A stretch of 64,000 nt of DNA, from positions 45,436,819-45,500,818 of the forward strand of contig NC_052513.1 of NCBI RefSeq assembly GCF_014356525.2, written 5' to 3'. The stretch comes from Nilaparvata lugens. Lineage: Eukaryota; Arthropoda; Insecta; Hemiptera; Delphacidae. A program made the position numbers and the translations under genes. Shown piece after piece: positions 10,633-22,428 of this stretch. The first letter of the stretch is position 1. Each line of letters opens with the position of its first letter. The notes under the pieces were generated by a model that saw only the letters and a list, made by a program, of their open reading frames with translations, did no database searches and was not told the origin of the DNA.

Positions 10633-11292
10633 TTTGTCATAGTCATAGTCAAAGTCAAAGTCAAAAAACTGCTAAATCGTTTGCAGATTCGGGTTTCTCG
10701 CATCAAGGAGCATAAGGAGGCATAGTTGATGACGTTATTATTTCTCCCTAAAAAATGAGAAAAATAATTTACTGGCCAATTAGGGTTTTCCATTTATATT
10801 TAAGGGATCGAATCTTATATTTAAGAGAATCTTCTTTACTTGATGTCTCATGTTGTGTTCAGAATGAAAGATAAATTGCCAAATAGGGAAAATCAGATTC
10901 CGTAATAAATATTAGAATGAAAGTAAAAGTACAGAAACACACAAGAGAGTACACTCGTTAAGGTGTTGTAAGAGTGATGTTCAACGTTTGATCTGATATT
11001 AAAATGCATTGGTGGCAATAAAGGAGATTTACTCAAGAAAGGGTACCCGAGTGAAACCAGAAAGTATAGAATTTAACATTCTATATTCTCCTTAGTTAGA
11101 TTCTGTATCCTCCGAGAGAAACTCTCATGACTAAAAGTCGTGCTGAGATGGTTTCTGCACAAGTAGGCAAGAAATCTCAATCGGCAATCTTCAATAGTTT
11201 CCGATATTCGCGCAGAACAATAGAGAAATAATCCACAAAAGTGAATGTTTCCGTGCCCGAGATTTAAATGAATCAGATAGCTGCACCATGTG
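10633..11292. other. Single-copy stretch
   Basis: A short cagtcaaagtc-like repetition at 10636-10665, otherwise AT-rich DNA without recognisable coding or repeats. Confidence 0.45.
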
Positions 11293-11646
11293 TATAGTGA
11301 GGTCCACGTTATAATGGCAGTGTTTTATTTGCAATGGTATTGCTATCCTTGTCTATCATTCAACAAAGCGGATAGCGCTATCTCTTTCTCACTTTGCTCT
11401 GTTGTCAGATAGTCTTTCAACAATGTAGAATTAATGATTAATTAACAAAATATTTCATCTCAATCATGGAATAATAGAAAAATATAATTTTTTGTTTAAT
11501 GGAATATGATTGATCATTTTAAACGAGAATATTACATCAATAAACCTGTATCACCTACCATCTATAGAAGGTATCGACAAGACAGAGGATCGGCAACGTT
11601 GTTCTTCTATCATTCTCCACTGCCATTATAACATGGACCTCACTAT
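11293..11646 (+). mobile_element. MITE1 full copy
   Basis: Both TIRs are present: tatagtgaggtccacgttat at the left and the complementary ccattataacatggacctca at the right, one mismatch from consensus. About 354 bp. Confidence 0.93.
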
Positions 11647-12028
11647 AGTGTAGGCAAGTTAAATGACCCAGATAGTCTTGTGCTCTGACAGAAAAACATG
11701 AAATTGACAGGTGTTTGCCTTGTAGAACGAGTGTAGCTACAATACCTGTCTTCTAGAATATTCTAGAATACCTGTATTCTAGGTGCATTGAGTACAGGGA
11801 TAAACAATGGCATAACAGCTGATCACAGAGAATCGTGCAATGATTTCGATGTCAGGGGAAAGGCAGCTAAATGAAAGGGCCAAGAAAAGTTGAACCGGCT
11901 TCATAATTTTGTATCTCATGGCAGATTAATAGGATAATAGCTCCTTATTCATTTATTAATCTTATTTGAGTTGTAGATCAATCTGATTGAATCAACTCAA
12001 TTATCCAAGTTAAATTAGTGCAATGTTT
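11647..12028. other. Single-copy stretch before the segmental duplication
   Basis: Short local repetition of attctagaatacctg near 11755-11790. No gene seen. Confidence 0.45.
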
Positions 12029-12051
12029 GAAGGTGGAACATACAATGTTAA

Positions 12052-12694
12052 TCTATAAAGTAAAGAACTGGCTTATACACGTACGGGTTAGGAAATTCAC
12101 GAATGACGCATCATCACGTCTGAACTACTCAACTGATTAACTTGAAATTTTGCATATTGATTCTTAATTCACCGAGGATGGTTATAGGCCTATTTTAAAT
12201 TCTTCACAATGCAAATGACACTAATTTAATAATATTGAAAGATAAAATAATAAGATTGTGCTATTTTTCTTCCAAATTTATAGGTGAAAAAGTCCGAAAA
12301 AAGGTTACAATTTCACGTGTATAATTTTGATAAAATTTCAGTCCAAAACAAAAATGAAAACTATAAATTTTGAATCTAGATGGCTTGAATTAATAAATAA
12401 GTTGGAAATATTACACTCAATTACCACTTGTAACAAATAATAACGTTTTCAGTTTATCAAGTTCTTAATTAGACACTACTAGTCAAGAGATAAAAATCCA
12501 AGCACACTTCATTAAAATATTTTATGCAAAAAGTTAAAAGTAGATGAAATGTTTCAATGAAGGGTACTTGAATCTTTATTTTCTGATAAATAAGGGTTTG
12601 GAAAGGGAAAGTAGGTTTATTTTCAATTCTTCAAGATTTCATTACGTCGAGTTTTCAGTTTGTTATGTTTTAAAATAGACCCTTGCGGAGCACG
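12052..12694 (+). mobile_element. HEL2 Helitron, 3' terminus deleted
   Basis: Starts A|TCTATAAAGTAAAGAACTGG and runs to ccttgcggagcacg, where copy B continues with ggtttcctgCTAG. The terminal bases including CTAG are missing here. The body includes a RET1-like block (aataagattgtgctattttt) and cacttgtaacaaataataac. Non-coding. Confidence 0.8.
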
Positions 12695-12849
12695 ATATGT
12701 TGGTGATATAAGAAGCCTTTAGTCTCTCTTGTCTTGTAATAGATAAAAATGAATAATTATTAGAGTCGCTGTTATAGATATTATGCTATACATTTAATCA
12801 GTATAGAATCATCTCAATTCGAAAATCTACTATGTAAAAATAATTGAGG

Positions 12850-13020
12850 ACTGAACATTTTGTGAAGTGAACAACTACAAGACTTAACCTATTTCGGACT
12901 ATGTGTAAACGTATCTAAATTTGGGAGAGGAATAGCACACGGTTACCTCATTTTTTCTCTCCCTATCATTTTGATGATGTACTTATTGTATTAATCAGTG
13001 AATAATAAAGAATGAATGGA
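12850..13020 (+). mobile_element. RET1 retroposon 3' end
   Basis: Order gtgaacaactacaagactta, acctatttcggactatgtgt, gggagaggaatagcacacgg, gatgtacttattgtatt, then an aataataaagaatgaatgg tail. Best-preserved RET1 with the tail on the right. Confidence 0.65.
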
Positions 13021-14258
13021 TCTTCAACACCAAGCACTGTATTTATTATCTCCAGGTGAGCGTATTTGCTGTATATTATATATTGATGATGGTGGATAAC
13101 TGAATCTTTTCACTCAACATTTCCTTCGCAACAACGCAGAAAATTGTTGAAGATGATCTTCAGACAGTCTGTCTTGTGCACGTGTAAATTGGAAAGAGCA
13201 TCCGGAGATGCTCTGTCCTTATCTTGGTAGGAAGAGCTCTATGGTATCAGTGAAAGTGTGAGATTTTACAAGAAACAACTTTACTTGCTGGAATAATTCT
13301 GCTAATCCTAACCACCTTGATTTGCAGTCCCGAGATTACTGGATGATGTTATGTCGATAAAATCTGTTATATATCAGTATCTACGTCGATAATATCTGTT
13401 TTATAACTGTATATATCGATATATCTGTATATTCGTCGATATATCTGTTACATCTATCTATACATACTCTTATATCCGTTATATCTGCTATAAATGTTTC
13501 TCCTCCCACAAACGTTTATCGGTTATGTCTTATTGAAACTATACTGTAGCCTTAAAAAGTGGATCAACTGTGTGTATACAAGTTTTATTCCTTTTCCGAT
13601 CTAAGTAGTAATTTCCTCTGGATAAATGTTGTTTTTCGTGTCAGGCCAGTGATTACATAGTTCTTGGCTTATATGAATCGTTCGTCTGGAAGAGGGAAAT
13701 ATCTTGTGATGCATAATATTTTTAGAATTTGTTCTGCCTAAAGTATACACTGTTTGTAAAATTATGTTATGTTATTGAGTTATAAGTTTTTTCTTGTATT
13801 TTTGTTATATGCAAAATAAAAGCCAATTTGATTTGAAAAAAAAATCTCAATTATCAGTGTTATATCAGTGGTTGAAATTAGTTGCAGTAGTTTAATAAGT
13901 TTTATGATCTAGTTAGTTTATTTACTCATTTATTGTTTGAAGTTATTGAATTGTGTGTATTCGTACCTAGTTCCAGGAATGATGATACTATAATTATGAG
14001 GATGAAAGATGAGTATAATGATGAATGTTGAGTAAATAATTGAATGAATGAACGATGAAAGCATCATGGTTTTGCTTTTCTAATAACAAATTCTTCATTA
14101 CAAGGTTAACTTGTTTTATAATCAGAGAGGAAGAGTAGGCCTATGTATGCTCATTGGAACACTCTATGATTATTGATTGCATGGTAATATATTACATCAT
14201 GGTAATATCATGGTAGCATCATTAATGTCTTGTTACAAATACTGATTATATTACTGAA

Positions 14259-14464
14259 CTAGCAGGTAGGTTAAAGCTGAAAACTTTACCTACTGGAATC
14301 TTGAAGAATTTAAAATAGGCCTAAAACTTTCCTCGATAAATTAAGAATCTATATGCAAAATTTCAAATTAATCAGTTGAGTAGTTGAGACGTGATGATGC
14401 GTCATACATGAATTTCCTATCCCGTACGTGTATAAGTCAATTCCTTCCTTTATTACATTATAGC
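14259..14464 (-). mobile_element. Short HEL2, internally deleted
   Basis: On the minus strand the HEL2 5' block (cttatacacgtacggg, gacgcatcatcacgtct) runs into a shortened 3' end, cctacctgCTAG|T. Lies in inverse orientation to the HEL2 at 12052. Confidence 0.75.
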
Positions 14465-14801
14465 TGAGAGCCTCCATAGAGTGCTTTATCACCGATCTTC
14501 CAAGTCCGAACAGAAGAATAGAAATTTTCCAAAAATATTCAAATAGATTATGCGAGGAAACTGTTAATTAATCATTTCGACCAGATAGCGCTATAATTAT
14601 TATTCAGAAGCTTTCTTGGGAAGCAATTTCCCCAGCAGTGGAAAAAGAGGGAAGCCATCTTCTTCTTCTTCTTCTTCTTCTTCTTCTACAGCAGAACTTC
14701 TCAAATCCTTTGAAAAACCCTTGATTTTCCAATTGCTGTAGCCTATTTGAAATCATTTGATAAGAGGAATCGAATTTCTCAGTGATTGGAAGAACTTATT
14801 T

Positions 14802-15616
14802 TTACTTTCCTTGCCCTATTACCATAGGTAAGGAAAGTATTGCTTTCCGATAAAAATCAAGGTACCCCGATTTCTAAATTTCTATACGTTTCAAGGTCAC
14901 CTGAGTCCAAAAAACAGGTTTTTGGGTATTGGTCTGTATGTGTGTGTGTGTGTGTATGAGTGTATGTGCGTCTGTGTACACGATATCTCATCTCCCAATT
15001 AACGGAATGACTTGAAATTTGGAACTTAAGGTCCTTTCACTATAAGGATCCGACACGAACAATTTCGATCAAATGCAATTCAAGATGGCGACTAAAATGG
15101 CGAAAATGTTGTCAAAAACAGGGTTTTTCGTGATTTTCTCGGAGACGGCTCCAACGATTTTGATCAAATTCGTACCTAAAATAGTCATCGATAAGCTCTA
15201 TCAACTGCCACAAGTCCCATATCTGTAAAAATTTCAGGAGCTCCGTTCTATCAATGCAGATAGATTCCCAATTATCAGGCTTCAGATACAATTGAAACAA
15301 AAAAATCAAGTGGAGTAGATTGAGCATGAAAATCTCTACAATTGATGTTCAGTAACATTTTCACCTGAATTTGAAAATAAGCTTTAAATTCGAGAAAATG
15401 TGATTATTCAATTGCAAATTAATGTTGATTCTATTAAATCATTCACTATGAAGAGATAGCAGACCTCATGTGTGTCTCCAGCGTTATAATTGCCCTGTCA
15501 CCAGCTGGTTCAAATCTTTGAATAGTAGACTTGAGATGCGCGGGAACACTAGCGTCAGGTGATCAATTTTCATAACGGCAAGGAAAGTTGTGAGAGTGCG
15601 CCACACCAGATTTTAA
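14802..15616 (+). mobile_element. REP1 copy with long direct flanks
   Basis: Same landmarks as 7021-8046 with a short (GT)n. It is flanked by a nearly identical direct repeat of about 19 bp, tgattggaagaacttattt (14783-14801) and the same with one mismatch at 15617-15635. A TSD this long is what target-primed reverse transcription leaves. Confidence 0.85.
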
Positions 15617-15940
15617 TGATTGGAAGCACTTATTTTAATCACGTTTTGTTAATCACGCCTGTGACTCGCAGATCTCAAAGAATTCATTATTATTCAAGCT
15701 ACAGGTAACTACTCAAATGAAATATTGCAAAATTTATGTCTATCATCGATTTGAAACAAGTGCAATTTTGTAACGATTTAACAACCTGTCAGAGTTGATC
15801 TTTCATTCGCGTCTTGTCACGCTATTCGTGCTATCATGGAGGAAATATGTATATAAAGATTGATATTCTATGGAGCTATCTCACATTGTCTGGGAAGGCA
15901 AATAATCACAAGTTACGTTGTTACGTTTAACAGTCGTTAT
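15617..15940. other. Stretch between REP1 and minisatellite
   Basis: Single-copy sequence, no gene seen. Contains tcacgttttgttaatcacg. Confidence 0.4.
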
Positions 15941-18609
15941 GGTTCTTGAGGTTAGAGGTGTTTACTGGCACAGACTGTAGACAGAGTCTCTGCAGACTCC
16001 AAACGTAGCAATATCATGTGGTTCTTGAGGTTGGAGGTGTTCACTGGCACAGACTGTAGACAGAGTCTCTGCAGACTCCAAACGTAGCAATATCATGTGG
16101 TTCTTGAGGTTGGAGGTGTTCACTGGCACAGACTGTAGACAGAGTCTCTGCAGACTCCAAACGTAGCAATATCATGTGGTTCTTGAGGTTAGAGGTGTTT
16201 ACTGGCACAGACTGTAGACAGAGTCTCTGCAGACTACAAACGTAGCAATATCATGTGGTTCTGAGGTTGGAGGTGTTTACTGCACAGACTGTAGACAGAG
16301 TCTCTGCAGACTCCAACGTAGCAATATCATGTGGTTCTTGAAGTTGGAGGTGTTTACTGCACAGACTGTAGACAGAGTGTCTGCAGACTCCAAACGTAGC
16401 AATATCATGTGGTTCTTGAGGTTGGAGGTGTTTACTGGCACAGACTGTAGACAGAGTCTCTGCAGACTCCAAACGTAGCAATAGCATGTGGTTCTTGAGG
16501 TTAGAGGTGTTTACTGGCACAGACTGTAGACAGAGTCTCTGCAGACTCCAAACGTAGCAATATCATGTGGTTCTTGAGGTTAGAGGTGTTTACTGGCACA
16601 GACTGTAGACAGAGTCTCTGCAGACTCCAAACGTAGCAATATCATGTGGTTCTTGAGGTTAGAGGTGTTTACTGGCACAGACTGTAGACAGAGTGTCTGC
16701 AGACTCCAAACGTAGCATATCATGTGGTTCTGAGGTTGGAGGTGTTCACTGGCACAGACTGTAGACAGAGTGTCTGCAGACTCCAAACGTAGCAATATCA
16801 TGTGGTCTTGAGGTTGGAGGTGTTCACTGGCACAGACTGTAGACAGAGTCTCTGCAGACTACAAACGTAGCAATATCATGTGGTCTTGAGGTTGGAGGGT
16901 TTACTGGCACAGACTGTAGACAGAGTCTCTGCAGACTCTAAACGTAGCAATATCATGTGGTTCTTGAAGTTGGAGGTGTTTACTGGCACAGACTGTAGAC
17001 AGAGTCCTCTGCAGACTCCAAACGTAGCATATCATGTGGTTCTTGAGGTTAGAGGTGTTTACTGGCACAGACTGTAGACAGAGTGTCTGCAGACTCCAAA
17101 CGTAGCATATCATGTGGTTCTTGAGGTTAGAGGTGTTTACTGGCACAGACTGTAGACAGAGTCCTCTGCAGACTCCAAACGTAGCATATCATGTGGTTCT
17201 TGAAGTTGGAGGTGTTTACTGCACAGACTGTAGACAGAGTCTCTGCAGACTCTAAACGTAGCAATATCATGTGGTCTTGAGGTTGGAGGTGTTTACTGCA
17301 CAGACTGTAGACAGAGTCTCTGCAGACTCAAACGTAGCAATATCATGTGGTTCTTGAGGTTGGAGGTGTTTACTGGCACAGACTGTAGACAGAGTCTCTG
17401 CAGACTCCAAACGTAGCAATATCATGTGGTTCTTGAGGTTGGAGGTGTTTACTGGCACAGACTGTAGACAGAGTCTCTGCAGACTCCAACGTAGCAATAT
17501 CATGTGGTCTTGAGGTTGGAGGGTTTACTGGCACAGACTGTAGACAGAGTGTCTGCAGACTCCAAACGTAGCATATCATGTGGTTCTGAGGTTGGAGGTG
17601 TTCACTGGCACAGACTGTAGACAGAGTGTCTGCAGACTCCAAACGTAGCATATCATGTGGTTCTGAGGTTGGAGGTGTTCACTGGCACAGACTGTAGACA
17701 GAGTCTCTGCAGACTCTAAACGTAGCAATAGCATGTGCTTCTTGAGGTTAGAGGTGTTTACTGGCACAGACTGTAGACAGAGTCTCTGCAGACTACAAAC
17801 GTAGCAATATCATGTGGTCTTGAGGTTGGAGGTGTTCACTGGCACAGACTGTAGACAGAGTCTCTGCAGACTCAAACGTAGCAATATCATGTGGTTCTTG
17901 AAGTTGGAGGTGTTTACTGCACAGACTGTAGACAGAGTCTCTGCAGACTCTAAACGTAGCAATATCATGTGGTTCTGAGGTTGGAGGTGTTACTGGCACA
18001 GACTGTAGACAGAGTCTCTGCAGACTCAAACGTAGCAATATCATGTGGTTCTTGAAGTTGGAGGTGTTTACTGCACAGACTGTAGACAGAGTCTCTGCAG
18101 ACTACAAACGTAGCAATATCATGTGGTTCTTGAGGTTGGAGGTGTTTACTGCACAGACTGTAGACAGAGTCCTCTGCAGACTCCAAACGTAGCAATATCA
18201 TGTGGTTCTTGAAGTTGGAGGTGTTTACTGCACAGACTGTAGACAGAGTCTCTGCAGACTACAAACGTAGCAATATCATGTGGTTCTTGAAGTTGGAGGT
18301 GTTTACTGCACAGACTGTAGACAGAGTCTCTGCAGACTCTAAACGTAGCAATATCATGTGTTCTTGAGGTTGGAGGTGTTACTGGCACAGACTGTAGACA
18401 GAGTCTCTGCAGACTACAAACGTAGCAATATCATGTGGTTCTTGAGGTTGGAGGTGTTTACTGGCACAGACTGTAGACAGAGTCTCTGCAGACTACAAAC
18501 GTAGCAATATCATGTGGTTCTTGAGGTTGGAGGTGTTTACTGGCACAGACTGTAGACAGAGTCTCTGCAGACTCAAACGTAGCAATATCATGTGGTTCTT
18601 GAAGTTGGA
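15941..18609. repeat. Minisatellite, about 34 units of about 78 bp
   Basis: Units read ggttcttgaggttggaggtg, ttcactggcacagactgtag, acagagtctctgcagactcc, aaacgtagcaatatcatgt. I count 34 occurrences of the actgtagacagag core; the first units measure 79 bp. Variants include gagtGtctg, gagtCctctg, gactAcaaacg, gactcTaaacg and gaAgttgg. Many units lack a single base (gtggtcttg, tactgcacag, gactcaaacg). The open frames across it change frame with these indels and are not a gene. Every unit has the hairpin gagtc-tctgca-gactc and a PstI-type ctgcag. Confidence 0.97.
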
Positions 18610-18623
18610 ACATACAATGTTAA

Positions 18624-19279
18624 TCTATAAAGTAAAGAACTGGCTTATACACGTACGGGTTAGGAAATTCACGAATGACGCATCATCACGTCTGAACTAC
18701 TCAACTGATTAACTTGAAATTTTGCATATTGATTCTTAATTCACCGAGGATGGTTATAGGCCTATTTTAAATTCTTCACAATGCAAATGACACTAATTTA
18801 ATAATATTGAAAGATAAAATAATAAGATTGTGCTATTTTTCTTCCAAATTTATAGGTGAAAAAGTCCGAAAAAAGGTTACAATTTCACGTGTATAATTTT
18901 GATAAAATTTCAGTCCAAAACAAAAATGAAAACTATAAATTTTGAATCTAGATGGCTTGAATTAATAAATAAGTTGGAAATATTACACTCAATTACCACT
19001 TGTAACAAATAATAACGTTTTCAGTTTATCAAGTTCTTAATTAGACACTACTAATCAAGAGATAAAAATCCAAGCACACTTCATTAAAATATTTTATGCA
19101 AAAAGTTAAAAGTAGATGAAATGTTTCAATGAAGGGTACTTGAATCTTTATTTTCTGATAAATAAGGGTTTGGAAAGGGAAAGTAGGTTTATTTTCAATT
19201 CTTCAAGATTTCATTACGTCGAGTTTTCAGTTTGTTATGTTTTAAAATAGACCCTTGCGGAGCACGGGTTTCCTGCTAG
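18624..19279 (+). mobile_element. HEL2 Helitron, complete non-autonomous copy
   Basis: A|TCTATAAAGTAAAGAAC at the 5' end and gcggagcacgggtttcctgCTAG|T at the 3' end, 656 bp, inserted between A and T. The terminal ccttgcggagcacggg can form a short 3' hairpin. No Rep/helicase coding. Confidence 0.85.
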
Positions 19280-19444
19280 TAATTAATATGTTGGTGATAT
19301 AAGAAGCCTTTAGTCTTCCTTGTCTTGTAATAGATAAAAATGAATAATTGAATAATTATTAGAGTCGCTGTTATAGATATTATGCTATACATTTAATCAG
19401 TATAGAATCATCTCAATTCGAAAATCTACTATGTAAAAATAATT

Positions 19445-19620
19445 GAGGACTGAACATTTTGTGAAGTGAACAACTACAAGACTTAACCTATTTCGGACTA
19501 TGTGTAAACGTATCTAAATTTGGGAGAGGAATAGCACACGGTTACCTCATTTTTTCTCTCCCTATCATTTTGATGATGTACTTATTGTATTAATCAGTGA
19601 ATAATAAAGAATGAATGGAT
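19445..19620 (+). mobile_element. RET1 retroposon 3' end (duplicate)
   Basis: Counterpart of 12850-13020 inside copy B, virtually identical. Confidence 0.65.
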
Positions 19621-20812
19621 CTTCAACACCAAGCACTGTATTTATTATCTCTAGGTGAGCGTTTTTTTTTCTATATATTATATATTGATGATGGTGGATA
19701 ACTGAATCTTTTCACTCAACATTTCCTTCGCAACAACGCAGAAAATTGTTGAAGATGATCTTCAGACAGTCTGTCTTGTGCGCGTGTAAATTGGAAAGAG
19801 CATCCGGAGATGCTCTGTCCTTATCTTGGTAGGAAGAGCTCTATGGTATCAGTGAAAGTGTGAGATTTTACAAGAAACAACTTTACTTGCTGCAATAATT
19901 CTGCTAATCCTAACCACCTTGATTTGCAGTCCAGAGATTACCGGATGATGTTATGTCGATAAAATCTGTTATATATCAGTATCTACGTCGATAATATCTG
20001 TTTTATAACTGTATATATATCGATATATCTGTTATATCTATCTATACATACTCTTATATCCGTTATATCTGCTATAAATGTTTCTCCTCCCACAAACGTT
20101 TATCGGTTATGTCTTATTGAACTATACTGTAGCCTTAAAAAGTGGATCAACTGTGTGTATACAAGTTTTATTCCTTTTCCGATCTAAGTAGTAATTTCCT
20201 CTGGATAAATGTTGTTTTTCGTGTCAGGCCAGTGATTACATAGTTCTTGGCTTATATGAATCGTTCGTCTGGAAGAGGGAAATATCTTGTGATGCATAAT
20301 ATTTTTAGAATTTGTTCTGCCTAAAGTATACACTGTTTGTAAAATTATGTTATGTTATTGAGTTATAAGTTTTTTCTTGTATTTTTGTTATATGCAAAAT
20401 AAAAGCCAATTTGATTTGAAAAAAAAATCTCAATTATCAGTGTTATATCAGTGGTTGAAATTAGTTGCAGTAGTTTAATAAGGTTTTATGATCTAGTTAG
20501 TTTATTTACTCATTTATTGTTTGAAGTTATTGAATTGTGTGTATTCGTACCTAGTTCCAGGAATGATGATACTATAATTATGAGGATGAAAGATGAGTAT
20601 AATGATGAATGTTGAGTAAATAATTGAATGAATGAACGATGAAAGCATCATGGTTTTGCTTTTCTAATAACAAATTCTTCATTACAAGGTTAACTTATTT
20701 TCTAATCAGAGAGGAAGAGTATGTATGCTCATTGGAACACTGTATGATTATTGATTGCATGGTAATATATTATCATTAATGGCTTGTTACAAATACTGAT
20801 TATATTACTGAA

Positions 20813-21017
20813 CTAGCAGGTAGGTTAAAGCTGAAAACTTTACCTACTGGAATCTTGAAGAATTTAAAATAGGCCTAAAACTTTCCTCGATAAATTAAGA
20901 ATCTATATGCAAAATTTCAAATTAATCAGTTGAGTAGTTGAGACGTGATGATGCGTCATACATGAATTTCCTATCCCGTACGTGTATAAGTCAATTCCTT
21001 CCTTTATTACATTATAG
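20813..21017 (-). mobile_element. Short HEL2, internally deleted (duplicate)
   Basis: Counterpart of 14259-14464 inside copy B, with CTAG at 20813-20816 read on the minus strand. Confidence 0.75.
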
Positions 21018-21262
21018 CTGAGAGCCTCCATAGAGTGCTTTATCACCGATCTTCCAAGTCCGAACAGAAGAATAGAAATTTTCCAAAAATATTCAAAATA
21101 GATTATGCGAGGAAACTGTTAATTAATCATTTCGACCAGATAGCGCTATAATTATTATTCAGAAGCTTTCTTGGGAAGCAATTTCCCCAGCAGTGGAAAA
21201 AGAGGGAAGCCATCTTCTTCTTCTTCTTCTTCTTCTTCTTCTTCTTCTTCTTCTTCTTCTTC

Positions 21263-21606
21263 CAGGATTAGGCGCACATAGGGAAGCCGTGATGTGAGAA
21301 TTATGCGATCAATTTGTCCGCAGAAATGGAAAGTTTTGTGAGAACGTTTCACATCAATTCAAGTGCAGACAGATCGGAAGTTCAATTTGCAATCAATGCC
21401 TTGTTTGGAGTCGGCAACCGGTCCTCTTAAAAACAGTATCAGCGATTTTTGATCGCCTTTGTGTGATTTTACTAATTGAAAACAGAAACAGTTCTTTGGG
21501 TGATGTTTTTTCTTTATCAGGTTCCAGACTTTGCTTCCTGCTTCCTTTGAATAGCCAAGTTCATTCATCAAGTGGCAAGTTCAGTGTTTGATTCAGAAAG
21601 TCCGTA
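21263..21606. other. Single-copy stretch right of duplication
   Basis: Starts abruptly after the (CTT)n tract and is unrelated to the sequence following copy A, so one side of the breakpoint lies here. A 70-codon minus-strand frame (21359-21571) has no recognisable motif. Confidence 0.4.
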
Positions 21607-21850
21607 GAACAAATCAAATCAAATAATTTTTTATTTTGCATCAAAACAAATACAACATATTATAGTACAAGTTTCTTCTCTTGAGTATAATAACATACTG
21701 TAATTTAAAACTAAAAAATATATATAATAAGAGAAAAGGAAAAAAAACAAACTTATGATTTTCACAGAGCAAAATGAAATTACTACTAACAAAAAAGAAC
21801 AAAGTCTTTTGCCCGTTAGTAGGAGCTGACATTTAGTTAGTAGGAGCGTT
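21607..21850 (-). mobile_element. Retroposon 3' end with AAATC-type tail
   Basis: Begins aaatcaaatcaaataatttt, a tandem tail typical of LINE 3' ends, then AT-rich sequence. Its right end carries gttagtaggagct repeated three times (21813-21862). Assignment rests on the tail. Confidence 0.4.
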
Positions 21851-22428
21851 AGTAGGAGCTAACAACACCTCGAATGAGGGTGCATTAGATCTGCGAGATT
21901 TCAAATTGTCTAGTGTATGAACATAGTCTTCTGTTCAATTAGATTTCAAAAGTGGAATGGAAGGTTAAGAAGATTAGGTTTTGGTTTTTAAATGACACTA
22001 TGATAATATTATTTGGAATCTTTGATAATTTTAGATAATAACACAGCTAACGAAAAGTTGAAATACTTGGTTTTTTGAGATTTCGCACATATTTATTTAT
22101 TGAATTATTCACAAAGGCACCTCTCCACAAGTATTTTAAGCCCAGGGGATGAATGTTAAAGTAGTACAAACGTTTAACATGCCCCTTAAAAACTCAGTTT
22201 GAGTTTCAAGTTTTGGAGTGTTCTTGAGTTAAAGTCCTCCCCAAGTTAAAGTTTTGAAGTTAAGGTTTCTCCTTCAGTTGAAGTATACTGTTGACATACT
22301 TGGAATATTTATTTGCATAAATACATACATGGAGACAACAGGTTGAAGTTAAACCCTTATATGTCTCCTTGAAACTTTACAACATTAGTGTTAGTGAGTT
22401 CGATAATGGAGGGATCCAATATTGAGAA
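21851..22428. other. Single-copy stretch with old repeat fragment
   Basis: 22085-22160 (tattcacaaaggcacctctc, aagtattttaagccc) is shared with 47940-48000 and, inverted, with 57690-57760. The rest is unrecognised. Confidence 0.45.

Larger units (their letters stand above)
12029..14687. repeat. Segmental duplication, copy A
   Basis: Collinear with 18601-21262 over its full length, in the same direction, with only scattered substitutions and small indels by eye. Starts at gaaggtggaacatacaatg and ends in a (CTT)n tract. Differences from copy B include loss of about 20 bp at 12694 (the 3' end of HEL2) and an extra tcatggtaatatcatgg-like stretch near 14200. Contains a HEL2, a RET1, an AT-rich tatctgttatat region (13355-13500) and a short inverted HEL2. 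Confidence 0.95.
18601..21262. repeat. Segmental duplication, copy B
   Basis: Direct repeat of 12029-14687. Its left edge is fused to the last minisatellite unit: gaagttgga is at once minisatellite sequence and the start of the duplicated block. Its right edge is a (CTT)n tract longer than in copy A. It retains the complete HEL2 3' end. Confidence 0.95.

Noticed and set aside
16251..18388. Repetitive open frames in the minisatellite (for example peptides with SLQTLCLQSVPVN)
   Set aside because: The unit is not a multiple of three and one-base indels shift frame every few units, so no continuous protein repeat exists.
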